Part shown: piece by piece, positions 34,111 to 43,015 of the stretch
Layout of the letters: each line of letters starts with the position of its first letter
Numbering within the stretch: position 1 is the stretch's first letter
NCBI GenBank assembly: GCA_965230425.1
Contig: CBDDKW010000003.1
Location: 186,001 to 250,000 of the forward strand
Direction: 5' to 3'
DNA: 64,000 nt
Source of the DNA: CBDDKW01 sp965230425
Lineage (GTDB): Bacteria; Pseudomonadota; Gammaproteobacteria; UBA1113
Notes under the pieces: generated by a model
What the model was told of the DNA's origin: nothing
Databases searched by the model: none
Seen by the model: the letters and a program-made list of their open reading frames with translations, nothing else
Program-made: the position numbers and the translations under genes

Positions 34111-34311
34111 CTAAGCCAATCCCAACATGTGTAATATTTTTAAGGCACTGGCAAGTTTAATTGTTGTTTTACCTTGCTCAAAGCTATTCAATGTTGGCTT
34201 ACTCACGCCAGCCAACATTGCTAGTTGCTCTTGGGTTAATTTTTGTTGTTTACGGCGTTTTATGGCTTCTTCAACAAAGTCTTGCCAATTAAGGCGTATG
34301 TTCCGTTCCAT
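34111..34311 (-). CDS. hipB: HipB-like Cro/CI-type antitoxin
   Basis: A 66-aa HTH_3 protein (RKQQKLTQEQLAMLAGVS, then KPTLNSFEQGKTT) that resembles HipB antitoxins, which bind operators and the HipA kinase. It overlaps the 3' end of hipA by 52 nt, so toxin precedes antitoxin in transcription, the reverse of E. coli hipBA. It probably binds the five palindromes upstream of hipA. Confidence 0.8.
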   Translation of the reverse strand: MERNIRLNWQDFVEEAIKRRKQQKLTQEQLAMLAGVSKPTLNSFEQGKTTIKLASALKILHMLGLA

Positions 34312-35468
34312 CGTTTTCCTATCAATTGTATTAACTCTTTTTTTAATGCATCTTCTGCAATAGGTGCTTGTGCAATGGCATCTTTTGCCGCTTCAATATT
34401 TCTTTCAAGACTTTGCACTGCTACATGAATCATACCCTTCGATAAACCAAACTCTTCACCTAAGATCACTAAATGGCGGGCTTTGAGACTACCCATCAAT
34501 CTATCATTGACATTTCCAATAGCTAAGGCAAGTGATTTATAATTATATAAGCTTGCAGCCACTTGATCATAAGCAGGTGTTAAACGCAATCCTGCTTGTG
34601 TATGCAACATAGCAAAATTCTTTAAGTGCATATCCGTATTACCCAAAATCAATCCAGCTAAGATACGTCGATAAAGTAAATAAATTTGTACTGGCAAGCA
34701 ACCTTCAACTTGGTGAATAAAATCAGCCATATCTTTATATGCACCACTATACTTTTCCTTTGACTGACGGTTCAGTAATTGGTTAAATTCTTCAAAATGG
34801 ATACGCTGATTATTTTCCCTATCAAAACGTTTAATAATCAATGCAGATTCATTAATACCTTCCACCGCATCAATGATTAATTCTGCCGTATCATCATCGG
34901 GTAACAACGCTTGATATGCTAATGTGGTTAACAGCTCATTTTCAATGATATTTGGATGATTCGCTGATGGAAATTTAGCGATGTGAGTACTCAATTCATT
35001 TATTTGTGCAGGACGAAAACTGTTATTGTCTTCTATAACTGCCAATTTTGGCTGAACTCCCGATAGGGATGCTCTGCTAGTCTGTACAACCATTTCCTTT
35101 GAATCAGCCATATCCAGAATTGCCTTAGTCAAATCTGTTGGTTCAGGATCGATGATTGACACAGCACCAGCGCAGTCACGACCAAAGGCTAAGAGTAATT
35201 CAAACCGAGTTGCTTCACGCTTACCAAGCAAATGGCTTTGCACTCGCTCTAACCAACCCTCAGACACCAAATTATCAAAAAAGGCAGGCAAACAATGGTA
35301 GCTAATATATGGCTCTGCCTGTACAGGTAAGGTGTACGCAATGGCTGGATAGCCACTTTCGATATAGTAATTATCATAGGTAAAAGTGACATCGCCGCTC
35401 GCGTCCTCACGTAGATAGCCAGCGAACTTATCTTGATAATAGACTTTGCCCCAAAGGAGATTTGCCAC
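34260..35468 (-). CDS. hipA: HipA-like serine/threonine kinase toxin
   Basis: A 402-aa HipA-fold kinase; in E. coli HipA phosphorylates glutamyl-tRNA synthetase and causes persistence. The target here is unknown. The N-terminal subdomain has LPAFFDNLVSEGW and FGRDCAGAVSI. The Ser-containing G-loop SLSGVQPKLAV aligns with the Ser150 autophosphorylation loop of E. coli HipA. The catalytic GNTDMHLKN and the metal-binding YDQV are intact, so the kinase looks complete. ATG lies 11 nt from the first operator. Confidence 0.9.
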   Translation of the reverse strand: MANLLWGKVYYQDKFAGYLREDASGDVTFTYDNYYIESGYPAIAYTLPVQAEPYISYHCLPAFFDNLVSEGWLERVQSHLLGKREATRFELLLAFGRDCAGAVSIIDPEPTDLTKAILDMADSKEMVVQTSRASLSGVQPKLAVIEDNNSFRPAQINELSTHIAKFPSANHPNIIENELLTTLAYQALLPDDDTAELIIDAVEGINESALIIKRFDRENNQRIHFEEFNQLLNRQSKEKYSGAYKDMADFIHQVEGCLPVQIYLLYRRILAGLILGNTDMHLKNFAMLHTQAGLRLTPAYDQVAASLYNYKSLALAIGNVNDRLMGSLKARHLVILGEEFGLSKGMIHVAVQSLERNIEAAKDAIAQAPIAEDALKKELIQLIGKRWNGTYALIGKTLLKKP

Positions 35469-35478
35469 GGTTAGCTCC

Positions 35479-35659
35479 GGTAAACTACAGTTTACTTTTG
35501 TATTTTAGAACAACATAATAGTAAAATATAGTTTACTTAATTGACACTTTCAAGAAAAAAAGTAAATTTTATTTTACTTTTTATGGCGGTAGCAACATTT
35601 AGTAAACTACACTTTACTTTTTAGAGTTATTAATGAGACCTGGTAAATTATATTTTACT
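35479..35659. promoter_or_regulatory. Array of five phased 18-bp operators upstream of hipA-hipB
   Basis: Five near-identical palindromes RGTAAA-N6-TTTACT occur at 35479-35496, 35520-35537, 35561-35578, 35601-35618 and 35642-35659. Start-to-start distances are 41, 41, 40 and 41 bp, about four turns of the helix, so all face the same side. They fill the whole gap between hipA and the pseudopilin stop. HipB autoregulation is the natural explanation. Confidence 0.9.
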
Positions 35660-35671
35660 AATAAAATCAAT

Positions 35672-36196
35672 CTAACAGGCAATATCCGCGACATTAGCGC
35701 GGCCTGTATTGGTAATCGTCACTAAACGACCATGAGTACCAATACAATCCGGGGCTGACATAGTGTAGGTTCCAGCACCTGCTGTAAGAAAACCAGTGGA
35801 TGCATAAGTAATACGATTTTGCGTGGTATTGAAGGTTGTGCCTTGTTGTAAAGCGTCTTGAGTACGTAGGCGGTCATTGGGGCTAGCAATCGTGCCATCA
35901 TCGTTGGGATCAACAAACACGATCCAGCCATTTGTCCAGTTTGCATTATTTCCACAGGCATTGAACGTAGCATTAGCTGCTGGACAGATGGTGACAAATT
36001 CACCTCGCTTCACGGCTTCACTGCGAGCATAGGCCAAGGCCGTATTAAAATCGGTTGATAAAGTCACAGCCCGCATGTTTTGTACTAACTCGCGATAGCT
36101 GGGGATCCCCACAGCCGCAAGCACAGCGACGATGATCATCACCATCAACACTTCGATTGCAGTAAAGCCTAATTGATTACGGAAATATTTACTCAT
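35672..36196 (-). CDS. GspH/FimT-family type IV pseudopilin
   Basis: A 174-aa minor pilin with a class III signal: short basic leader, then the cleavage site before F in LGF|TAIEVLMVMIIVAVLAAVG, with Glu at +5. The C-terminal part is the GspH/FimT globular domain (for example FNTALAYARSEAVKRGE and the two cysteines of a probable disulfide). Function in pilus assembly or DNA uptake. Its stop lies 13 nt from the last operator of hipA. Confidence 0.88.
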   Translation of the reverse strand: MSKYFRNQLGFTAIEVLMVMIIVAVLAAVGIPSYRELVQNMRAVTLSTDFNTALAYARSEAVKRGEFVTICPAANATFNACGNNANWTNGWIVFVDPNDDGTIASPNDRLRTQDALQQGTTFNTTQNRITYASTGFLTAGAGTYTMSAPDCIGTHGRLVTITNTGRANVADIAC

Positions 36197-36285
36197 TGAG
36201 TCCCCTCATCATAATTATAGCAGTTAGGTGAGTTACTATTTATATATACGGCAAAAAACTTATATATAAAATAGTCGAGTGTAAA

Positions 36286-36399
36286 GTTTCAATCTTATGG
36301 ATCTATTTCCCAAGGCTCGGCTACATCCATGTAGCTTGCGCTATCATCCCTGATAGCGCTTTTTACTCGCCTTGGGAAATAGATCCATAAGATTGAAAC
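36286..36399 (-). repeat. Cruciform repeat, copy 2
   Basis: Perfect 31-bp outer arms (36286-36316 with 36369-36399) enclose the 52-nt core 36317-36368, which is the exact reverse complement of the core of copy 1. It sits between the two pseudopilin genes. The inner arm TTTCCCAAGGC pairs with GCCTTGGGAAA; in copy 3 the same place is TTTCCCAAAGC with GCTTTGGGAAA, a compensatory change. Confidence 0.92.
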
Positions 36400-36450
36400 G
36401 CCAACCTCTGTATATAAAACCAACTTCTCCCTGTACAAAAAGTCAAGCTG

Positions 36451-36981
36451 CTAAACACAAATCACTTCAGCGCCCGTTAATAATCTTGTTCTTCCAGCTT
36501 TGTTAACCACAATACCACGCTGTAAATATTCTCGGTGTTCATTATCGCAATAACGGAAAGTACCATTTTGTTGCTTGTTATAACCTGCGGGTAATATCTG
36601 CAGATAATCCTTAGCAGGAAAGCCTGTATAGCTTAAATTGGCTTGCGAGGCGATAGGACCATAGGTCCGTAGTAAATGATCTTCTTTATCCACCAAGTGA
36701 TTACGATTATGATCAATAAAGAGAATATAACCATCGCTCCAATGACCTGAGCAATGTCGCTGGTCACGGCTATGACATAGGGTAACCACTTGCTGTTCTT
36801 TTACTGCGGCGAGTCGTGCATAACTCAATGCGGAATAAAGTTGTTGTACATCCCTATTTGCTCGCGCACGCAGCACCATATAATGCAACGAAGGGATCGC
36901 GATAGCAGCAACAATAACTAACACCGCCAGCACTATAATCGCCTCGAATAAGGTAAAGCCATGGGGATTTATTCGTCGCAC
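36451..36981 (-). CDS. Second GspH/FimT-family pseudopilin
   Basis: A 176-aa minor pilin with prepilin site HGF|TLFEAIIVLAVLVIVAAI and Glu at +5, followed by a GspH-type domain (SALSYARLAAVKEQQVVTL; YILFIDHNRNHLVDKEDHLLR). It overlaps the pilR stop by 1 nt, so it belongs to the pilSR transcription unit. It is a distant paralogue of the 35672 pseudopilin. Confidence 0.85.
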   Translation of the reverse strand: MRRINPHGFTLFEAIIVLAVLVIVAAIAIPSLHYMVLRARANRDVQQLYSALSYARLAAVKEQQVVTLCHSRDQRHCSGHWSDGYILFIDHNRNHLVDKEDHLLRTYGPIASQANLSYTGFPAKDYLQILPAGYNKQQNGTFRYCDNEHREYLQRGIVVNKAGRTRLLTGAEVICV

Positions 36982-38344
36982 TATTCCAACCCTAATTTTT
37001 TCAACCGATAACGTAAGGCACGTAAAGTAATCCCTAGTTTTTTTGCAGCAGCCGTTTTATTCCAGCGCGTCTCCTCTAGTGCGGCTTGGATTTGTTGTTT
37101 TTCCACTGAATCCATATAATTTGATAGATCGGTTTGTTGTTGCTCACTCGACCCAGTGGTTTCCTGTCGGTCAGTTTGCTGATGATGTTCGCTTGTTTCA
37201 ACAAGCTCTTTCAGCTCAATATCGCTCATTGCAATTTGATTATTTTCACACAGAGTCGCTGCTCGCTCTAAAATATTCTCTAATTCACGAATATTCCCTG
37301 GAAATTCATAACACATCAGTTTATCGAGCGCATCGGTTGCAATACTTAATTCCGTTAACTGTAAATCTACCGCCAATCGCTGTAAAAAATATGTCACTAA
37401 AATAGGAATATCTGTACTTCTATCTTTTAAATCAGGTACGGTCAACTCGATCACATTAATACGGTAATAGAGATCTTGACGAAACTCATTCGTCGCAACT
37501 AAGGCACTTAAATCTTTATGCGTGGCACTTAAAATTCTCACATCCACTGGCACTTCTGCTTGACCACCTACAGGACGTACTGCTTTTTCTTGGATCACTC
37601 GTAATAGTTTGACTTGCATATGAATGGGTAATTCAGCAATCTCGTCTAAAAATAGAGTACCGCCCTGTGCCGCTTGAAATAAGCCATCTTTATCTGCCAC
37701 AGCACCCGTGAAACTACCTTTCTTATGCCCAAAAATTCACTTTCCATTAAATCCTGCGGAATAGCCCCACAGTTCACTGCAATAAAGGACATATCCGCAC
37801 GTGGGCCTTGTTCATGGATCATACGCGCCACTAATTCTTTACCGGTACCCGAGCTACCACTGATTAGCACAGGAGCCTGACTACGCGCTAATTTTTGAAT
37901 CATTGCTCTTAGCAGTTGAATAGATTCGGACTCACCTAAAATATTGCGCTGTGTTTGTTCGGAGGCTTGGCTGCGATGAGATAATTTTAATGCAGTATTC
38001 ACTAAATCTCGTAATACTTTCAAATTAACTGGTTTAGATACGAAATCAAAGGCACCGGCCTTTAAAGCGCTAATAGCTAATTCCATATTGCCAAAGGCGG
38101 TGATCACTGCCACAGGAATATGTGGATATTCTCGTTGCATGTATTCTACCAGCTCAATGCCATTACCATCGGGTAAGCGCATATCAGTAAGACATAAGGA
38201 AACATCATGCTGTTCTAATAAGGCTTTACCTTGGGTAATATTTTCTGCATCAACAGGTTGGATATCCATACGCTTTAGCGTAATAGACAATAATTCACGA
38301 ATATCAGGTTCATCATCAATAATCAGTGCAATAGGTTGTGTCAC
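36981..38344 (-). pseudogene. pilR: Response regulator PilR, frameshifted
   Basis: A sigma-54-dependent activator that would switch on pilin genes with PilS. Receiver domain (DDEPDIRELL; phosphorylated Asp in CLTDMRLPDG), AAA+ Walker A region (SGSSGTGKELVARM) and ESEF are in the first frame. After the run of five A (37731-37735 on the plus strand) the reading continues in the next frame with HKKGSFTGA, LFLDEIAELP and a Fis-type HTH. One extra T would restore one frame, so a one-base loss in a homopolymer is the likely cause: mutation, phase variation or sequencing error. Confidence 0.88.
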
Positions 38345-38349
38345 GTTGC

Positions 38350-39966
38350 TTATTCCATAGAATGAGTAAATACAATACGAAAACAGCTACCACCTGCCTC
38401 CGCAGGATAATAATTTAACCGAGCTTGGTTCACTTCACATAATTCACGCGCAATATACAAACCCAAGCCAGTACCGCCTTGCTTCGTGGTAAAGAAGGGC
38501 TCGAAAATATACTCTGCTTGCTCAGCATCAATACCTTCACCACGGTCAATCACTTCGATAAAGGGTTGCTTTTTATCAGGCGTCAAACCTAAATTAATTG
38601 TCAGCACATAACGACCTGTATTTGCATGTGAATATTGTAAGCCATTTTCACATAGGTTAGTTAAGACTTGATGTAATTGGGTTATATCGGCAAAAATTTC
38701 AATATTTTCATCATCTACATGTAAAGTAATTTCTGGCTTGAGAGTATCCTTGATTTTAAAATTCTCGATGAATTCTTGCAGCCAAGGCTGTGCCTCTAGT
38801 ACAATCGGCACCGCTTGCTTACGCCGAGATAATTGTAAAATATTTTCAATCACATCATTCATACGCTTTGACTGCTCATTGATAATCTCTAGCATGCGCC
38901 CATCATCTTCACTTAAGCGGGTAGATTCACCTAATAACTGGGCTGCATGGCTGATGGCACCCAAAGGGTTACGAATTTCATGAGCAATACTTGCGGTTAA
39001 GCGCCCTAAAGACGCTAATTTCATTTGCTGCGCTTGTTGTGCCATTCTTGCCGTATCTTCTAGGAAAATAAGTGTAGGACTTAAATCTGCTTGTCCCAAA
39101 GCAGTGAATTGCACTAATACAGCTTGTCCCTTTAAATTCGCTTGCAATGATTGCTCATTTTTCCTACGACTCGTAGACCAGATACGCATTTGTTCCATTA
39201 GGTTAGGTGACACATCACCTAAAAACGCCCTGCCCGTACTCATAGGTAATCCTAACAAATACCAAGCGGCTTCATTAGCAAAGCGGATCCGGTCGAATTC
39301 ATCTACCACAATCACACCTGAGTGCATACGTTGAATAATCAATTCATTTAAGCGCTCTAACTTGGCTAAGTCCACCCGGTGTTGATTTGCAATTGCTTCA
39401 CTGATACGAATACGTTTTGACAAGCCATAGCTTAAAATTGCGGTAGCAAAGAAAGTCAAGCCTAAGGTACCCGTCACGCGAAAATCTGCCAACCCTCCCC
39501 AATTGCTTCCTTGCGTAAAAGCATGTCCTAGTAATAATAAAATGGTAGCAAAGGCCGCAAACATTAAGGATAAACGCCCCGCGATGATGATACTGCCGCT
39601 GGCAATAGCCACATTGATCATGATCCCAATGGCATATGCCGCCCCAACGCTGGTATACATCAACAGGGTCAGTACAATAATATCAATAATGACTTCGGTA
39701 ACAATTTGTACAGTATAATTCAATAGTCGTCGCTGGGTAACATAGATACTGATAATACAGAGTATGGTATAAGCAAAAATCACGCACAGATATAAAATTT
39801 GGTTGCGTTGACCTAGATTTAACGAACCGATATGAAAAAAATAAAATAAAATGAGCACTAAGGACAATAGCAAGCGATAAATATTAAAAACTTGCAACGC
39901 CTGCCAAGGCGCCTCCATATCTAGATCTTGCTGCGACAACCCATGTTCTTTTAAGCTAACTTTCAT
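38350..39966 (-). CDS. pilS: Sensor histidine kinase PilS
   Basis: Membrane sensor kinase, partner of PilR. The 538-aa protein has six predicted N-terminal membrane segments (about 30-190), a PAS-like region (SGVIVVDEFDRIRFANEAA), the HisKA phosphoacceptor site (SIAHEIRNPLGAISHAA), and the HATPase motifs NLCENGLQYS and TGLGLYIAREL. pilS is intact although pilR is frameshifted. It is divergent from nadE. Confidence 0.92.
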   Translation of the reverse strand: MKVSLKEHGLSQQDLDMEAPWQALQVFNIYRLLLSLVLILFYFFHIGSLNLGQRNQILYLCVIFAYTILCIISIYVTQRRLLNYTVQIVTEVIIDIIVLTLLMYTSVGAAYAIGIMINVAIASGSIIIAGRLSLMFAAFATILLLLGHAFTQGSNWGGLADFRVTGTLGLTFFATAILSYGLSKRIRISEAIANQHRVDLAKLERLNELIIQRMHSGVIVVDEFDRIRFANEAAWYLLGLPMSTGRAFLGDVSPNLMEQMRIWSTSRRKNEQSLQANLKGQAVLVQFTALGQADLSPTLIFLEDTARMAQQAQQMKLASLGRLTASIAHEIRNPLGAISHAAQLLGESTRLSEDDGRMLEIINEQSKRMNDVIENILQLSRRKQAVPIVLEAQPWLQEFIENFKIKDTLKPEITLHVDDENIEIFADITQLHQVLTNLCENGLQYSHANTGRYVLTINLGLTPDKKQPFIEVIDRGEGIDAEQAEYIFEPFFTTKQGGTGLGLYIARELCEVNQARLNYYPAEAGGSCFRIVFTHSME

Positions 39967-40116
39967 TCCCTTGCGCCAATTTTGTCGTTAACCAGGCTTA
40001 TATAGCCAATACCACATCATCCATATATACTAACCATGTATTAATAAGAATACAGATTTTGGCTGTTCATCACAACAACCTCGTGACCTAGGACTTGATT
40101 AAGAGACACACACGAT

Positions 40117-41772
40117 ATGACCACATCACTTCGCATCATTATGGGCCAATTAAACTTTTTAGTTGGCGATATCGAGGGTAACTGTGCAAAAATAATCCGT
40201 TCAATTACAGAGGCTTGTAAACAATTTAAAGCCGAGCTATTGGTCTTACCAGAACTAGCCATCACAGGCTACCCACCAGAAGATTTACTACTGCGCCCAG
40301 ACTTGCATCAACAAGTACAGGCCGCATTAACAAAAATTTGTCAACATACTCACGATATTGATGTGCTGCTTGGTTATCCTCAGCAAACAGAAAAAGGCAT
40401 TTACAATGCTGCCGCTTATATACGTGAGGGTCAGGTGCTTGCATGCTATTTTAAGCGCCACTTGCCCAACTATGGGGTTTTTGATGAAAAGCGTTATTTT
40501 ATTCCTGGTGACTCAGTCACTATTATCGAGCTTAAAGGGATTAAAATTGGCTTACAAATTTGTGAAGACCTATGGTACACAGCACCTTATGCTGAAACCG
40601 TTGCAGCCGGTGCAGAATTAATTATTGGTATTAATGCCTCACCCTACGATATGGAAAAAAGCCAAGAGCGTGAAACAATCTTACAGCAACGTATTGCTGA
40701 ACAACATTGTCCTATTATCAATGTGCACTGTGTGGGTGGCCAAGATGAATTAGTGTTTGATGGCGGGTCACTTGCCATGGATGCTCAAGGACATATCTGC
40801 CAACAGGCACCGTACTATGAAGAAACACTCTGCCCTGTTGATATAGACATTGAATCAGGTACTGTACAGATTGCTCAACAACCCTTACCCGCGCCTTTAT
40901 CCGAACTAGAACATATCTATAAAACCTTAGTACTGGGAGTTAAAGACTATATCAGTAAAAATAAATTTAACGGCGCCCTGCTAGGTTTATCTGGTGGTAT
41001 TGATTCCGCACTGACCTTAGCCATTGCCGTAGATGCTCTAGGCGCTGATAAAGTTGAGGTAGTGTTAATGCCTTCACGTTTCACTGCACAAATGAGTATC
41101 GATGACTCGATAACAATGGCAAATAACCTTGGCATTAAATATCACTGTATTTCCATTGAAAAAAGCTTCGAAGCATTTCTGACAAGTTTAGCGCCCTGTT
41201 TTACCAATACTCAAGCAGATAAAACCGAAGAAAATATTCAAGCGCGTTGCCGTGGGATCTTGCTCATGGCCTTGTCGAATAAATTTGGTAAACTGGTACT
41301 AACCACGGGCAATAAGAGTGAAATGGCCGTAGGCTATGCGACTCTATATGGCGACATGGCCGGTGCCTTTGCCGTTTTAAAAGATGTACCCAAAACCTTA
41401 GTCTTTGAACTCAGCAAATACCGCAATACACTAAAACCAGATATCCCGCAGCGTATTATTGATCGCCCACCTTCAGCAGAATTAGCCCAGGATCAAAAGG
41501 ATGAAGACTCTTTACCGCCCTACCCTGTACTAGATGATATTCTTGCCCGTTATGTAGAACAAGATCAAAGTACTCAGGATATTATTGCTGCTGGGTTTGA
41601 TGAAGAGACTGTACGTAAGGTACTTACTATGGTGGATCGTACTGAATACAAGCGTCGTCAAGCAGCCCCTGGCATACGGATTACCCGCCGAGCCTTTGGC
41701 CGCGAACGTCGTTACCCCATTACTTCTGGGTTTATTCCATCACATAAGGATATGAATGATGAAAAAAATTGA
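40117..41772 (+). CDS. nadE: Glutamine-dependent NAD+ synthetase
   Basis: Makes NAD from deamido-NAD with glutamine as nitrogen donor. The 551-aa two-domain protein has a nitrilase-type glutaminase half with the triad Glu (LPELAITGYPPED), Lys (FKRHLPNYGVFDE) and Cys (GLQICEDLW). The synthetase half has the P-loop GLSGGIDSALT and GNKSEMAVGY. Its stop overlaps the glnB start, so the PII gene is coupled. Confidence 0.96.
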   Translation: MTTSLRIIMGQLNFLVGDIEGNCAKIIRSITEACKQFKAELLVLPELAITGYPPEDLLLRPDLHQQVQAALTKICQHTHDIDVLLGYPQQTEKGIYNAAAYIREGQVLACYFKRHLPNYGVFDEKRYFIPGDSVTIIELKGIKIGLQICEDLWYTAPYAETVAAGAELIIGINASPYDMEKSQERETILQQRIAEQHCPIINVHCVGGQDELVFDGGSLAMDAQGHICQQAPYYEETLCPVDIDIESGTVQIAQQPLPAPLSELEHIYKTLVLGVKDYISKNKFNGALLGLSGGIDSALTLAIAVDALGADKVEVVLMPSRFTAQMSIDDSITMANNLGIKYHCISIEKSFEAFLTSLAPCFTNTQADKTEENIQARCRGILLMALSNKFGKLVLTTGNKSEMAVGYATLYGDMAGAFAVLKDVPKTLVFELSKYRNTLKPDIPQRIIDRPPSAELAQDQKDEDSLPPYPVLDDILARYVEQDQSTQDIIAAGFDEETVRKVLTMVDRTEYKRRQAAPGIRITRRAFGRERRYPITSGFIPSHKDMNDEKN

Positions 41773-42097
41773 AGCGATTATCCGCCCCTTTAAATTAGAA
41801 GCAGTGCAAAATGCCTTGGCAGAAATCGGCATCACTGGCATGGCCGTGACAGAAATTCGCGGGTTAGGTCAACAAAAAGGCTTTACTGAAGTGTATCGTG
41901 GTGCCGAACAAAATGTAGATTTTTTACCGAAATTAAAATTAGAATTACTCGTCAGCGAAGAGGAATTAGACCTGTGTATTGAGGTCATCACCAATACCGC
42001 CCGCACCGGTAAAATTGGCGATGGAAAAATCGTGATTACCTCTGTAGATAAAATCATCCGTATTCGCAGCGGCGAAGTAGATCATGATGCGACATAA
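41759..42097 (+). CDS. PII nitrogen regulatory protein (GlnB/GlnK), Tyr51 replaced
   Basis: Trimeric PII signal protein that senses 2-oxoglutarate, ATP/ADP and nitrogen status. The 112-aa protein has MKKIEAIIRPFKL at the N-terminus and the C-terminal GKIGDGKIVI. The T-loop reads QQKGFTEVYRGAEQNVDFLP: Tyr46 is kept but the uridylylated Tyr51 is Gln. GlnD control by UMP transfer at that site is therefore not possible. I start at the second of two adjacent ATGs (AAGGA 8 nt upstream), which fits standard PII numbering. Confidence 0.92.
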   Translation: MKKIEAIIRPFKLEAVQNALAEIGITGMAVTEIRGLGQQKGFTEVYRGAEQNVDFLPKLKLELLVSEEELDLCIEVITNTARTGKIGDGKIVITSVDKIIRIRSGEVDHDAT

Positions 42098-42133
42098 AAA
42101 GGTATTTATACAACATACCTTATAGGCCATAGA

Positions 42134-42955
42134 CTAAGTAACAGTTAAAAACGATTTACTCTTCTTCACTGGTTTATCACTACTTAGCTCTTTGTAGACA
42201 TCTGAGTTTGGATAATTCAATGCGAGCACTTGCATGGTTTTGTTTTGTAAGTCCGTCAAATTGAGCTGTTTATAAGATGCAACCAAAACACCTAGAGCTG
42301 GGATCACTGCAGGTGCATGTTGGTAATGGTCAACAATGAAGTTGGCTCGATTAGCAGAAGCCACATACGCCTCACGTGCATAATAATACTTAGCAATCGT
42401 TAATTCTTGGTCTGCCAATAAATTACGTAAGGTGACCATACGTTCACGGGCATCAGGTGCATAGGGACTATCGGGGAAACGGCGAATTAATTCACCAAAA
42501 TCTACATAGGACTGACGTGCGGAGCTTAAATCACGTTGTGATAAATCCACATCCACATAACGCTGCACAATACCACGGTCTTGATTAAAATTCGCTAAGC
42601 CTTTCATGTAGTAGGCATAATCGACATTTTCACTACGTGGGTATAAATGGATGTAACGCATTGCTGCGGCTGAAGCTGAAGCATAGTCCGTGGCCTTATA
42701 GTAGGCATAAATAATATCTAATTGCGCCTGTTGTTCATACTTACTAAATGGGTATAAAGCATCTAGCCCCTCAAAATGCTTGATAGCATCATCATAGCGA
42801 TGTTTGGCTAAATCTTTTTCACCACCATTAAAAATTTCTTCTGCAGTTTGGCCCTTGAACATATCCGCGGGTGTTTTTTGCCCAGAATGGCAGGCGGTCA
42901 AAAATAAAGCAGCTAAAAGGACGATTAAGCTATTGCGCAAGTTATTTTTCATCAT
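42134..42955 (-). CDS. bamD: Outer membrane assembly lipoprotein BamD
   Basis: Essential TPR lipoprotein of the BAM complex. The 273-aa protein has a lipobox (FLTACHSG), a family N-terminal segment, and five TPR-like helices pairs (for example YDDAIKHFEGLDALYPFSKYEQQAQLD in outline, then PDSPYAPDARERM). It is divergent from rluD, as in most gammaproteobacteria. Together with bamB it shows a standard BAM machine. Confidence 0.93.
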   Translation of the reverse strand: MMKNNLRNSLIVLLAALFLTACHSGQKTPADMFKGQTAEEIFNGGEKDLAKHRYDDAIKHFEGLDALYPFSKYEQQAQLDIIYAYYKATDYASASAAAMRYIHLYPRSENVDYAYYMKGLANFNQDRGIVQRYVDVDLSQRDLSSARQSYVDFGELIRRFPDSPYAPDARERMVTLRNLLADQELTIAKYYYAREAYVASANRANFIVDHYQHAPAVIPALGVLVASYKQLNLTDLQNKTMQVLALNYPNSDVYKELSSDKPVKKSKSFLTVT

Positions 42956-43015
42956 TTATGAGACATCCTAGTGTATAATGGCGACCCATTATACTTGAAA
43001 CTAAACCTAAAAATC

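Noticed and set aside
42971..43015. GTG start of rluD at 42971
   Set aside because: It would add 15 residues absent from the family and overlaps a TATAAT-like box; the ATG at 43016 or 43025 matches RluD N-termini.
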